A stretch of DNA of 43,015 nt, taken from positions 1 to 43,015 of the forward strand of contig JAUWZD010000033.1 in the NCBI GenBank assembly GCA_030615505.1. The letters run 5' to 3'. Each line of letters opens with the position of its first letter. Position 1 is the stretch's first letter. A program made the position numbers and the translations under genes. The notes under the pieces are model-generated. The model ran no database searches and was not told the DNA's origin. It was given only the letters and a program-made list of their open reading frames with translations. Source of the DNA: Spirochaetales bacterium (GTDB lineage Bacteria > Spirochaetota > Spirochaetia > SZUA-6 > DRHE01). This document shows positions 1 to 8,928 of this stretch, in pieces.

Positions 1-1008
1 TTCAGAAAGCTTTACATTTTTGCCTATATCGATTTCAACATCCTTACCGTCCCTGGCAGGTAACATCTTACCCAATACAGTGCAGCCTTGCTTCCCTTCT
101 TCTTTTGGGACTTTCTTTGCCAATAATTGTCCGGCTTCGACATTCTCTATAAGGTCCAGTTCTTTAAAGTCAACCCTCCCATTTTTTTCCTTCAGCTTTA
201 CTACTGAGTGATCCGTAGTAAAATTATATACTATCCTGGCATCCTGACCATTGACCGGCTCGCTTCCCTCGGCTGCTAATATCTTATTATTGTAATACGG
301 GTAATCGATAAACTCAGTTATAACTTCATCTTTTATACCGTGAATCACACCATTGCTCTTCAGAAGGGACCGAATATCATCAGGGGAAAGGTCCTGTCCC
401 CCGGGTCCTGGTTGGCTGATAGTCATATAAGCCTTCATTTCTTGATCCGCGATTTCAACAGACAGAATCGACTGATTCATTGGATTATAATCAAACTCAC
501 CAACCCGGATATATTCACCATCTGCGTGTTTTACTACCTTAGCTACCTGAGAAGAATTATAATTACTGACTCCCCTCAAAGAGATTTTCTCTAAAGCCAT
601 TCTCTCGGTAGCTCTTTTTCCTTTACCGATGGGCCTTGTTACCTTTAAGAATGCTCCATCATTGGTAAGACGCACAAACACTTCCCCATCTTGATCTTTT
701 ACTTCCTCTATATGTTCACCTGTTAATCCCAGGCCTCCCAGATCAACTTCATCAAGACCCGGAGCCTCGGATTCTTGAAGTGTTTCATAGGCTAAAATGA
801 TCCACTCCTTCCTGGCTACGCCCATGATCCCTCTGCTGCCCCTCTGGATCACCTCATACTGCAGCTTTTTAGCCGGACTGCCGAGTTCTATGGAAGCCTG
901 CTTTAATGCATCCTGGATGCTGTTACCCGCAACACGTACAGATTTTTGATTCCGTTCTTCCTCCAGCTGGTTCTTCATATATTCTCGCAGGTTAGGCAGT
1001 GTTATCAT
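1..1008 (-). CDS. FapA/DUF342 family protein with N-terminal Jag-N-like domain (C-terminus outside window)
   Basis: The reading frame is open for 336 codons from ATG at 1008 to the window edge, so the C-terminus is missing. Its ATG overlaps the fliA stop as ATGA, which fixes the start and implies translational coupling. Residues about 24-75 resemble the Jag-N fold found at the start of KhpB/Jag RNA-binding proteins (a helix followed by YEV, then [11 protein letters not shown]). The rest is the repetitive, Gly/Asp-rich DUF342/FapA type, with VHGIKDEVI-like and [12 protein letters not shown]-like stretches. FapA proteins influence flagellar assembly in Vibrio and are common at this place in spirochaetal flagellar operons; their biochemical role is poorly known. 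Family assignment is by motif and context. A link to RNA binding is only inference. Confidence 0.8.
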   Translation of the reverse strand, partial: MITLPNLREYMKNQLEEERNQKSVRVAGNSIQDALKQASIELGSPAKKLQYEVIQRGSRGIMGVARKEWIILAYETLQESEAPGLDEVDLGGLGLTGEHIEEVKDQDGEVFVRLTNDGAFLKVTRPIGKGKRATERMALEKISLRGVSNYNSSQVAKVVKHADGEYIRVGEFDYNPMNQSILSVEIADQEMKAYMTISQPGPGGQDLSPDDIRSLLKSNGVIHGIKDEVITEFIDYPYYNNKILAAEGSEPVNGQDARIVYNFTTDHSVVKLKEKNGRVDFKELDLIENVEAGQLLAKKVPKEEGKQGCTVLGKMLPARDGKDVEIDIGKNVKLSE

Positions 1009-1781
1009 AAAATACCTCGTTTCACATTGGAGAGCTTAGCCCTGAGTCTCATAATCGCTTTTGTATGGAGCTGGGATATACGTGATTCGGTTACCTTTAG
1101 CACTTCACCAATCTCTTTTAAGGTAAGATCCTCATAATAATATAGAACTAAAACCTTTTTTTCCTTATCAGGCAGCTCATTAATTGCTTCTATTATAACC
1201 CGCTTAATTTCCTCTTTTTCTACAATTGTATCCGGATTGAGAGCAGAAGGTGACTCTATGCTTTCTACAATTGATATCCTATCATTATCCTCCCCGGTAT
1301 ACCATACCTCGTTTAATGAGAGGACTGAGGTCCCTGAAATTTTCAGCATGATATTCTGGAAGTCTCTAATGTCGATTCTCATTTCCTTAGCAATTTCTTC
1401 ATCGGTCGCCGCCCTGCCTAAAGAGGCTTCCAGCTTCCGGATTGTCTCTTCTACTTCCCGGGTCTTTTGACGTACTGAACGCGGCACCCAATCGATTGAT
1501 CTCAATTCATCAAAAATTGAGCCTCTAATTCTGGTCACTGCATAGGTCTTAAACTTTACATGTTTATCCGGATTGAATTTTTCAATAGCATCAAAAAGGC
1601 CAAATACACCAAAACCCACTAAATCATCAAACTCGACATTATTCGGCATGCCGATCGCTACTTTTCCGGCCACATATTTAACCAGGGGGGCATATTGCTT
1701 AACAAAGAAATCTCTAATCTCAGGATCCTTATTTTTCTTGTAAAGGCGCCAGAGTTCCTCTTCATTTTTGCTTTTCCCCAT
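1005..1781 (-). CDS. fliA: RNA polymerase sigma factor for flagellar genes (sigma-28, FliA/WhiG type)
   Basis: 258 residues, a normal length for sigma-28. Region 2 is seen at about residues 25-100 ([50 protein letters not shown]). Region 3 follows, and region 4 ends the protein with the helix-turn-helix [19 protein letters not shown]. The family directs RNA polymerase to late flagellar and chemotaxis promoters. ATG at 1781 lies 7 bp after the stop of the upstream membrane-protein gene, and the stop overlaps the fapA start by 4 bp. Its place near the end of the flagellar operon matches sigD in Bacillus subtilis. No FlgM anti-sigma gene is seen in the window. Confidence 0.97.
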   Translation of the reverse strand: MGKSKNEEELWRLYKKNKDPEIRDFFVKQYAPLVKYVAGKVAIGMPNNVEFDDLVGFGVFGLFDAIEKFNPDKHVKFKTYAVTRIRGSIFDELRSIDWVPRSVRQKTREVEETIRKLEASLGRAATDEEIAKEMRIDIRDFQNIMLKISGTSVLSLNEVWYTGEDNDRISIVESIESPSALNPDTIVEKEEIKRVIIEAINELPDKEKKVLVLYYYEDLTLKEIGEVLKVTESRISQLHTKAIMRLRAKLSNVKRGIL

Positions 1782-1788
1782 ATTCTAT

Positions 1789-2424
1789 TTATCCTTCCTG
1801 ATCCTTGTTCAGAAATGTGCGAACAGCCTTGGCAAGCGTAGCAGGATCCTGCTCATCTATGACACCCTCAACCTGTGCCTGGGCAGGACTACTTGGCAAA
1901 GAGGTGCTTGAAAAGCTGCTGCTGTCAAATTCGTCCATATCGGGTAGCGAATCCACATCCGGACTGCTTCTACTGTCTTGATCGGATTCAGTGGTGAGTA
2001 TATCTTCTTTGCCGGATTCACTCTCTTCGAAATCTGATTCAGATACTTCCTCTAAATCGGCTTCGTATTCCGGTGAAGCTGAAGCCGCAGGCTCCATCGC
2101 TTCTTCTAAAGGCTTTAAAGGCTCCTGTTCACTTTGAGCTTGAGCTTCCATATGGGGATTCTCCTTAAGTACTTCTATGTCTTCATCAATAACAACATCA
2201 ACCGCCTGACCATTTTGGGATAGAGTTTCTCTCTTTCCCGCAAGCTCCGGCAGGTACTTTTTAGTCACAACTTCAACTCCGATTCCCACAGCCCCGAGAA
2301 GCACTGAGGAGATAAACACCCTTATCAGTATTATACCAAAGGGATTACCGCTTAAGACTCCCGAAATTAATGAGATTAATGCGGCGAACAGGGCAAACCC
2401 GCCTATTATTTTCCAATTAAACAT
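1789..2424 (-). CDS. Membrane-anchored acidic protein of unknown function between flhG and fliA
   Basis: I do not recognise a family. ATG at 2424 is preferred (211 residues) because AAGGGG lies about 6 bp upstream; an in-frame TTG at 2445 has no comparable ribosome site. Two hydrophobic segments occupy about residues 5-25 and 27-52. A long, very acidic, Ser/Glu/Asp/Pro-rich and probably disordered region follows. The last 20 or so residues form a short helical motif (DPATLAKAVRTFLNK). In Bacillus subtilis the membrane-anchored SwrB sits beside sigD and promotes export-gate assembly, so an analogous flagellar assembly role is possible but unproven. Neighbours are flhG upstream (63-bp gap) and fliA downstream (7 bp). 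Confidence 0.8.
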   Translation of the reverse strand: MFNWKIIGGFALFAALISLISGVLSGNPFGIILIRVFISSVLLGAVGIGVEVVTKKYLPELAGKRETLSQNGQAVDVVIDEDIEVLKENPHMEAQAQSEQEPLKPLEEAMEPAASASPEYEADLEEVSESDFEESESGKEDILTTESDQDSRSSPDVDSLPDMDEFDSSSFSSTSLPSSPAQAQVEGVIDEQDPATLAKAVRTFLNKDQEG

Positions 2425-2487
2425 CACTACCCCTTCATTAATCAAAGATTAGGGGAAAAAAAAGAGCTAGTCAAGATATAGTTTTTA

Positions 2488-3345
2488 CTATGAACCTAAG
2501 AACCTCCTTAAGAATTTATTGAAGCCTCCACCTTCTTTAAACTCAATGTTTTCCAGTCTCTTGACTATATGGTCTATACAGATGGAAGCCTTCCCCTTAG
2601 GATCCATGGCTATAAAAGGCCTTTGTTTGACCACAGCATTATGAACCATAATATCCTCATAAATAAAGCCTAAATAATTCAGTTTGATATTGAGGAACTG
2701 ACCGGCAATGTCTATGACCCTTTCAGCTACTTTTCTGCCTTCGGTCACGGATTTTACCCTGTTGACTACCAGTTTCAGACTTAAGTTTAGATTATCAATT
2801 TCTGTAGCAATAATTTTTACTATTCCATAGGCATCGGTAATAGCTGTAGGTTCGGGTGTGGTAACGATAATGGCATCATCCGCTGCTGCAACAAATGAGA
2901 GGACATTATCCGATACTCCGGCACTGGTATCAATAATAATGATATCTGCTGAGGAAAGTTCACAGAGCTCATCAATAAAAGCTTTTCGCTCCGTTTCAGA
3001 TAAATTGGCAATCTTGGAAAATCCTGATGCACCTGCAACAATTTGAATACCGTATTTTGTGTCTAAAAGAATATCCTTCATTCTCTTCTGCTGCCTGATA
3101 AGATGATACAGATTAAAGCGCGGAATGACACCTAAAACCACATTCACATTGGCCAAACCTAAATCAGCATCCATAACAATAACTTTTTTATTTAGACGTG
3201 CATAAGCAATGGCCAGATTAATCGCGATATTTGTTTTGCCTACACCGCCCTTTCCACTGGAAACTGCAATGATACGAGATCTCTTCTGTGTTTCCGGCTC
3301 TTGATTGCGCATAATTTCTCGAAGTTTCTCTGCCTGGTCTGCCAC
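2488..3345 (-). CDS. flhG: MinD-like ATPase FlhG (FleN/YlxH), flagellar number and placement regulator
   Basis: 285 residues from GTG at 3345. This start is chosen because GGAG, lying in the last codons of flhF, is 6 bp upstream and because it puts the DQAEKLR motif at residues 3-9. In this family the N-terminal DQAxxLR motif stimulates the FlhF GTPase. A TTG at 3357 is also in frame but lacks a ribosome site. A deviant Walker A motif, KGGVGKT, is at residues 32-38, followed by MDADLGLANVNVVLG (Walker A' region) and IIIDTSAGVSD (Walker B). The C-terminus (FNKFLRRFLGS) looks amphipathic, as expected for membrane attachment. The gene follows flhF with a 2-bp gap. Confidence 0.96.
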   Translation of the reverse strand: MADQAEKLREIMRNQEPETQKRSRIIAVSSGKGGVGKTNIAINLAIAYARLNKKVIVMDADLGLANVNVVLGVIPRFNLYHLIRQQKRMKDILLDTKYGIQIVAGASGFSKIANLSETERKAFIDELCELSSADIIIIDTSAGVSDNVLSFVAAADDAIIVTTPEPTAITDAYGIVKIIATEIDNLNLSLKLVVNRVKSVTEGRKVAERVIDIAGQFLNIKLNYLGFIYEDIMVHNAVVKQRPFIAMDPKGKASICIDHIVKRLENIEFKEGGGFNKFLRRFLGS

Positions 3346-3347
3346 GC

Positions 3348-4601
3348 TTAACTCCAATATTTTTTGGATACCTTTTCTTTTTTACCGAATATTTTCTCAA
3401 TCCTCTCACGGTCAATTCGAAAACCATCCAGATTCATCAGCAGCCTTACTACTGAAGCTTCTTCAATATCCTGGGGAACTCCTTGACCGTCAGCTATATA
3501 GGAGATTGGTTTTCCCGATTTGGCCAACACACTGACCACATTACCGATTCTAAGGGTCTCATCGAGTTTAGTTAGAATGATGGCTCTATACCTGAAAGGT
3601 TCAAAATTTTTTAAAATATCGTCCACATCCGATGATTTTGTGGTAGCGCTTATAGCCAGGTGAATCTCACTCATACTGCCGGCTGTATCAAGGATTTCCT
3701 TCATTTCAGCCAATTTTGATAGGTCCCTGGGACTCTTCCCAATCGTGTCCACTAAGATTAAGTCCTTATCCTCAGACAGGGCAAGGACTTTTTTGAAATC
3801 GTCCCTGCTTTCAACAAAGGAAATGGGGATCTTCATTATTTCAGCGTAAGTTTCAATCTGCTGGCGTGCTGCAATACGGTAATTATCAATAGTAACAATT
3901 TTTACCCTGTGAAAATGAAGGTGATTGTTTCCAATCCTGTTTATTGCAGCAAGTTTGGCTATGGTAGTTGTTTTACCTACGCCTGTAGGACCAACAATGA
4001 TAAACACCTTTGTTTCTTTATCCGAAGGCTGAAGAGGCGGGTAGATATTTATTTTTTCTCCAATCCACTCTACAACTGAGTTCTGTACTTTTGGATAATT
4101 TTCCAAATCTTCCAAAGAAAACTCATGCCGAATACGCTTAATGATTTCATCATAAAATTCCTTAGAGAAATCATTCTGCCGCATAATCTCTTCGATCTTT
4201 GCAATACCCGGTGACATTTTCTCTTCGACCGAAGTGATATCTAAATTCTCTCTTAAGCCCTTAATTTCCTTTAAAATCTGTTGGAAGGTCTGTTCCCTCC
4301 TGGCTTCCGCCAGTATTTTCTTTTTTGCTTCCTCTACGGCCTGGGACTGAGTAAGGGAGGGCTTGCTAAATGCCGATGTCTTCATCCCTTGAGTCCGGCT
4401 GCTGTCTGCGGCATATGCCCTATTCGGCACATAACCTGTAATCTCAACTCTATCTTTAGCGAAAAAGCCCAACAGGCCGCCCCGGTGAACATTCTTATGT
4501 GTTAAAATCCTGGCCTCTTCACCATACTGTCTCCTCATTTTTTCCAGTGCTTCTCTTGGAGTAACAGCCTCGACGGTGAAGTATTGCATCTCTCTCTCCA
4601 T
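3348..4601 (-). CDS. flhF: SRP-type GTPase FlhF, flagellar placement
   Basis: About 417 residues. A basic N-terminal domain (MQYFTVEAVTPREALEKMR) is followed by a linker and the NG GTPase domain. G1 is [10 protein letters not shown] at about residues 204-213; G2/G3 include IDNYRIAARQQIETYA and LVDTIGKSPRD; G4 is TKLDE near residue 350. FlhF recruits the first flagellar components to the correct cell site; spirochaetes place theirs sub-terminally. ATG at 4601 shares one base with the flhA stop (TGATG). GTG at 4604 and ATG at 4589 are alternatives, the latter giving the more usual MQYF start. Confidence 0.96.
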   Translation of the reverse strand: MEREMQYFTVEAVTPREALEKMRRQYGEEARILTHKNVHRGGLLGFFAKDRVEITGYVPNRAYAADSSRTQGMKTSAFSKPSLTQSQAVEEAKKKILAEARREQTFQQILKEIKGLRENLDITSVEEKMSPGIAKIEEIMRQNDFSKEFYDEIIKRIRHEFSLEDLENYPKVQNSVVEWIGEKINIYPPLQPSDKETKVFIIVGPTGVGKTTTIAKLAAINRIGNNHLHFHRVKIVTIDNYRIAARQQIETYAEIMKIPISFVESRDDFKKVLALSEDKDLILVDTIGKSPRDLSKLAEMKEILDTAGSMSEIHLAISATTKSSDVDDILKNFEPFRYRAIILTKLDETLRIGNVVSVLAKSGKPISYIADGQGVPQDIEEASVVRLLMNLDGFRIDRERIEKIFGKKEKVSKKYWS

Positions 4602-6685
4602 CACTCTTCAATCCGAATTTCACCCAGGGCTTCTACAGTAATATCCGGAACCACTTCGGGTACAGATATTACAACAAGATGTGGAATTTCCCGGCTGGAA
4701 CTTGATTTAACCAGTGACCGGGCTGCCTCTGAGCATAGAATAATAGGTGAAAATCCCTGCTCCTGCACGGATTTAACCGAATTAGTCAGGGCATTTATCC
4801 ACTGCCGTTGAAATTTAGGCTCCAGTGCCGCAGTTATTTTCCCTTCCATTTCCACCCTGGATTCAATAATCTTCTGCTCTAAATCCGGTGACAGGGTTAA
4901 TACCCGGAGAATCTTATTTTCATCGGCGTGCTGCAGACAGATCTGCCTTGCCAGTGCCTGCCTGGCCTTTTCTATAAGAAATCCTGTATCCTTACTTACC
5001 GATCCGTAATCTCCCAGGGTCTCCAGAATAATAACTATATTTCGGATAGAAACCTGCTCTTTCAATAAGCCCTGAAGGACTTTCTGGATTTCGCCTGTAG
5101 TAAGGGTCTTTGTAATCTCTTCCACTACCGTTGGATAATCCGATTTCAGAGCATCTAAAATGGACTGTACCTCCTGCCTCCCTAATATCTCAGCAGCATG
5201 GCTTTTAATGATTTCAGTCAGATGTGTAGCTATGATTGAAGGAGGATCAACCACGGTGTAACCTATCTGTTCTGCCTTCTCTCTATTCTCTTCAGTAATC
5301 CAGATCGCCGGCAGACCAAAGGCAGGATCCTTGGTTTTCTCACCTGGTATTTCTTCCTTAATGCCGCCGGGATTAATTGCCAGGTAGTGGCCCATCTTAA
5401 TAGTGCCTCTGCCCACTTCAATACCCTTGATCTTAAAGCAGTATTCCGATGGTTCTAAGCGCATATTATCAATAATCCGGATTCTAGGCACCACCAGGCC
5501 CAAATCTAAAGCTGCTTCTCTTCGAATCCGGGTAATTCGATCGAGCAGCTCCGCACCGTGTTCCTTGTCTACTAAGGGAATCAGTCCATAACCGATTTCT
5601 AAAGTGAGGGGGTCTAAAGGCACTATCGGTGAAATCTCCACTGGTGCCGCTTTTTCCCGGGCCTCCGCCTCTTTGAGCTTTTCACTTTCCCGTTCGACCA
5701 TCAGCCTCCGGTTCAAACTTATACCTAATCCGGCCAGCATTCCGGCTAAGGGAAAGAGAACGTACCAGGGAAAGCCGGGGAGAATCCCAAGAACGGCTAG
5801 GAAACCTGCTGCTATCCAGTATGGTCGTGACTGACGGCTAAACTGCCTGGTTATGTCCAGGCCGAAGGAGGTATCGGAGATCGCCCTGGTAACAATAATG
5901 CCCGTGGAAGTTGAGATAAGGAGGGCCGGAAGCTGGGTAACCAGGCCATCCCCAATGGTCAGGGAAACATAGGTATCCAGTGCCACGTTGAAGGGTTCAT
6001 GGTGGATGGTCATACCGATTATCATGCCGCCGATAATGTTGATCACGGTGATTAATATGGCCACTTTTACATTACCGGATACAAACTTCGAAGCACCGTC
6101 CATAGCCCCATAAAAATCCGCTTCCTTCTGCAGATCGTTCTTTCTCTTAGTCGCCTCCTCTTCTGTAATCAGCCCTGAATTATATTCAGCTTCAATTGCC
6201 ATCTGCTTACCGGGAAGCGCATCCAGGGTAAAGCGGGCAGCCACCTCGGCGACTCGGGTAGCGCCCTTTGTAATGACAATAAACTGCACAGCTATGATGA
6301 TGGCAAAGATAATCAGGCCGATTACATATCCCTCAAGCCCGGCGGCGCCCACCACAAAGGTACCAAAGGCGCGAATAATCTTTCCCTGGAACAGACTCCC
6401 CTTGGAGAGGATCAATCGGGTAGAAGAAACATTAAGGGCCAGGCCGAACACCGTGGCAATCAAAAGGAGGGTTGGAAATACTGAGAACTCCAGGGCATGC
6501 CGGGTATAGAGGATTATTAGAATGATCAATAGGCTGAGCACTATATTAACGGCCATCAGGGTATCGAGGATGATCTCCGGCAGAGGAATTATCATCATCC
6601 CAATGACTGCTATCACACCAATAGCAACGAAAATATCGCTTCGCTTCGCGCCCTGTGTGGATGTAATTCTTCTTGCATCCGCCAT
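4601..6685 (-). CDS. flhA: Flagellar type III export gate protein FlhA
   Basis: 694 residues, normal for FlhA. The N-terminal half carries about eight hydrophobic segments and the conserved FHIPEP-like region (RLILSKGSLFQGKIIRAFG, then FTLDALPGKQMAIEAEYNSG). The C-terminal half is the cytoplasmic docking domain (ISPIVPLDPLTLEIGYGL onward). FlhA forms the nonameric ring of the export gate and binds chaperone-substrate complexes. ATG at 6685 is 1 bp after the flhB stop, and the stop overlaps the flhF start. The reading frame is intact. Confidence 0.98.
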   Translation of the reverse strand: MADARRITSTQGAKRSDIFVAIGVIAVIGMMIIPLPEIILDTLMAVNIVLSLLIILIILYTRHALEFSVFPTLLLIATVFGLALNVSSTRLILSKGSLFQGKIIRAFGTFVVGAAGLEGYVIGLIIFAIIIAVQFIVITKGATRVAEVAARFTLDALPGKQMAIEAEYNSGLITEEEATKRKNDLQKEADFYGAMDGASKFVSGNVKVAILITVINIIGGMIIGMTIHHEPFNVALDTYVSLTIGDGLVTQLPALLISTSTGIIVTRAISDTSFGLDITRQFSRQSRPYWIAAGFLAVLGILPGFPWYVLFPLAGMLAGLGISLNRRLMVERESEKLKEAEAREKAAPVEISPIVPLDPLTLEIGYGLIPLVDKEHGAELLDRITRIRREAALDLGLVVPRIRIIDNMRLEPSEYCFKIKGIEVGRGTIKMGHYLAINPGGIKEEIPGEKTKDPAFGLPAIWITEENREKAEQIGYTVVDPPSIIATHLTEIIKSHAAEILGRQEVQSILDALKSDYPTVVEEITKTLTTGEIQKVLQGLLKEQVSIRNIVIILETLGDYGSVSKDTGFLIEKARQALARQICLQHADENKILRVLTLSPDLEQKIIESRVEMEGKITAALEPKFQRQWINALTNSVKSVQEQGFSPIILCSEAARSLVKSSSSREIPHLVVISVPEVVPDITVEALGEIRIEE

Positions 6686-6686
6686 G

Positions 6687-7844
6687 CTATACCGCCTCCG
6701 CAGATTTTCCGGTGAGCTTGTACACTTCAGCCAGTATTATAGCCATTACCTCGTAAAACTTCTCAGGTATAGAATCTCCGATTTCCACTTCCTGATATAG
6801 GGTCCTTGCCAGGGGCTTATTCTCCACTATAGGTACTTCATTCTCCTGTGCTATATCCCTGATCTTCTGGGCAATTGCATCAGCGCCCTTGGCCACAACT
6901 TGAGGCGCTTCCATTAACTGGCGCTTCCATTCGATAGCTACCGCGTAATGTGTCGGGTTTGTAATGACAACATCTGCCTGAGGAACTGCCCTCATCATAG
7001 TCCGGGTTAATAATTCCCGAAGTCTCTCCCGCATGCGGCCTTTGATCAGAGGATCACCCTCATACATCTTCCTCTCTTCTTTGATCTCATGCTTGGACAT
7101 CTTTAATGATTCAATATGCCGTCTTTTCTGGAAAAAATAATCAGGGATGGAGAGCAAGAGCATTGCAAAAGCCGCTTCTACAATTATCCTGAAGGCAACA
7201 CCTGCTATAAGACTCACACTAATCAGAGGAGTTGCTCCCACCAGATTAATAATCTTTGGCAGAGTAGCCCGAATATTAAAAAAGGCAATGCTTCCGATTA
7301 CGCCAATTTTAAACAGCGATTTTCCCAGATTAAATGCCGCCTCGCCGGAGAAGAAGGCTCGCTTAAAAAACCGTCCAAACCGTGGAACGATCCGGTTAAA
7401 ATCAGGGGTAATCGGCTTGGATGAGAAGAGAAAACCCACCTGGAATATATTGCCGAGCAGAGCAGCGATAAAAACAACCGATGCAGTAGGTACTACCAGC
7501 TTAAGAAAATAGGAAAAAAAGATCGGTACAAGTCCACTGTCAACAGTAATATCAACTTCCGTGGAGCAAAGAAGAAAAAAGCGGAGCATTTCCATGGCAT
7601 TCTTTAAAATATAAGAGGCCATTAAGCCTATAGTCGCAATACCAAAAAGGAGAATAAGGGAGGAGGTGAACTCACCGGATTTGGCAACCTTCCCCTCCTC
7701 TCTGGCCTTTCTTAATTTGTGTTCGGTAGGTTCCTCTGTTCGTCCTTCGTCTTCAGCGGCAAACCACTGCAGATGAACACTAAATAAATCAACCCGCGGC
7801 TTACTCAGTACATATGCTTTCTCCAGGGCACCGAAATCTATCAA
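6687..7844 (-). CDS. flhB: Flagellar export gate and specificity switch protein FlhB
   Basis: 385 residues from TTG at 7844. The start is supported by a strong AGGAGG site 5 bp upstream, itself encoded by the last Gly codons of fliR, and by a TTGA overlap with the fliR stop. The N-terminal extension before FAAEDEGRTEEPTEHKLRKAREEG is of the kind seen in spirochaetal and clostridial FlhB. Four membrane segments follow. The autocleavage motif NPTH is at residues 296-299 (VITNPTHYAVAIEW). FlhB cleavage between Asn and Pro switches export from hook to filament substrates, using the FliK ruler encoded upstream. Confidence 0.97.
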   Translation of the reverse strand: MIDFGALEKAYVLSKPRVDLFSVHLQWFAAEDEGRTEEPTEHKLRKAREEGKVAKSGEFTSSLILLFGIATIGLMASYILKNAMEMLRFFLLCSTEVDITVDSGLVPIFFSYFLKLVVPTASVVFIAALLGNIFQVGFLFSSKPITPDFNRIVPRFGRFFKRAFFSGEAAFNLGKSLFKIGVIGSIAFFNIRATLPKIINLVGATPLISVSLIAGVAFRIIVEAAFAMLLLSIPDYFFQKRRHIESLKMSKHEIKEERKMYEGDPLIKGRMRERLRELLTRTMMRAVPQADVVITNPTHYAVAIEWKRQLMEAPQVVAKGADAIAQKIRDIAQENEVPIVENKPLARTLYQEVEIGDSIPEKFYEVMAIILAEVYKLTGKSAEAV

Positions 7845-8644
7845 CCCCCCCCTCCTTGCATGTTATTTAAAATATCAGCGATATTCTCAAAACCTGTTTC
7901 CATTATCCGGATGAACGCCGAAACAATAAAAGGCATGGCCATGATTAAGACGGCGAAAGCAGTGCCTATAGCAATAGGGAAACCCATCATTAGAAGGTTC
8001 ATCTGGGGAGCCGCCTTGGCCAGCAGCCCCATGGTTACAGATACTAAAAGCAGGGTTCCCAGAATCGGAAAGGCGATTGTCATTGCATTTTCAAATAACC
8101 CACCGAGACTTCTTATAAACAGTGATAAAAGATAATTCGTATTGGTTACCAGATCAATAGCCTTAACAGCCTGAAAGGACCTGTAGATCCCTATCAGCAT
8201 AAATTTCTGAAATCCTGCTATATTTAAAAAGACAAACATGGCCATGATATTTAAAAATTGTCCCATAAGTGGAATTTGTATCTGTGCAAGCGGATCAAAC
8301 ACCTGTGAAGCTCCAAATCCCATCTGAAGGGAGAAAAACTGTCCTGCTACCTGAAATGCGGCAAAAATAATCTGAAGGAAAAAGCCCAGAAGTATGCCCA
8401 GGAAGACTTCACCGATAACAAGAAGGAAAAAATCAACTACATTCCCCGGCATCGTGTAACCCTGGCTGTTCACCCAGGGGAAAATAACGATCGAAACGAA
8501 GAGGGAAAAACCTATCTTGGCTATCTGGGGTATTGCGTTTGAAGAGAAAAGAGGGGCTGTCTCCACCATAGCCAGAACCCTGCATAATATGATCAGGAGA
8601 AGCTGAAAATTGATCAAAGAATTTATCACCCTGAAATTCCTCAT
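7841..8644 (-). CDS. fliR: Flagellar export gate protein FliR
   Basis: 267 residues, almost all hydrophobic, with about six membrane segments; FliR forms the core of the export gate with FliP and FliQ. The family pattern is seen in VETAPLFSSNAIP (residues 27-39) and LQMGFGASQVFDP. ATG at 8644 overlaps the fliQ stop as ATGA. The C-terminus ends in MQGGGG, whose codons form the ribosome-binding site of flhB, so the end of fliR is probably constrained by translation of the next gene. Confidence 0.97.
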   Translation of the reverse strand: MRNFRVINSLINFQLLLIILCRVLAMVETAPLFSSNAIPQIAKIGFSLFVSIVIFPWVNSQGYTMPGNVVDFFLLVIGEVFLGILLGFFLQIIFAAFQVAGQFFSLQMGFGASQVFDPLAQIQIPLMGQFLNIMAMFVFLNIAGFQKFMLIGIYRSFQAVKAIDLVTNTNYLLSLFIRSLGGLFENAMTIAFPILGTLLLVSVTMGLLAKAAPQMNLLMMGFPIAIGTAFAVLIMAMPFIVSAFIRIMETGFENIADILNNMQGGGG

Positions 8645-8910
8645 CCGGTCATATTCGAAATCCTGGCAAAGAGCCTTAAGGTAAATTGCACCATGGAGAC
8701 AATAATCCAGGGGCCAAATAAAATCAAAGCTCCCAGGATAGCAGCAATTTTAGGAACAAAGGTCAGAGTCTGTTCCTGAATGGATGTAGTAGCCTGGAAG
8801 ATAGAGACTATAAGACCAACTATCATGCCGATCAAAAGCATCGGTGCGGCAATCATTAATGCCTGAAGCACTCCGCTGCGTAAAAGATTAACGGCAAATC
8901 CAACACTCAT
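8641..8910 (-). CDS. fliQ: Flagellar export gate protein FliQ
   Basis: 89 residues with two membrane hairpin segments (ALMIAAPMLLIGMIVGLIVSIFQATTSIQEQTL and FVPKIAAILGALILFGPWIIVSMVQF; each includes flanking residues). The TSIQEQTLTFVPK loop is the FliQ/SctS signature. The ATG at 8910 has AAGGAG about 6 bp upstream. The stop overlaps the fliR start. Confidence 0.97.
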   Translation of the reverse strand: MSVGFAVNLLRSGVLQALMIAAPMLLIGMIVGLIVSIFQATTSIQEQTLTFVPKIAAILGALILFGPWIIVSMVQFTLRLFARISNMTG

Positions 8911-8928
8911 AACAACTCCTTGTATATA

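Noticed and set aside
2425-2487. TTGACT followed after 17 bp by TAATCT between flhG and the membrane-protein gene
   Set aside because: The -10 matches only three of six bases and the gap is otherwise plain; too weak to list as a promoter.
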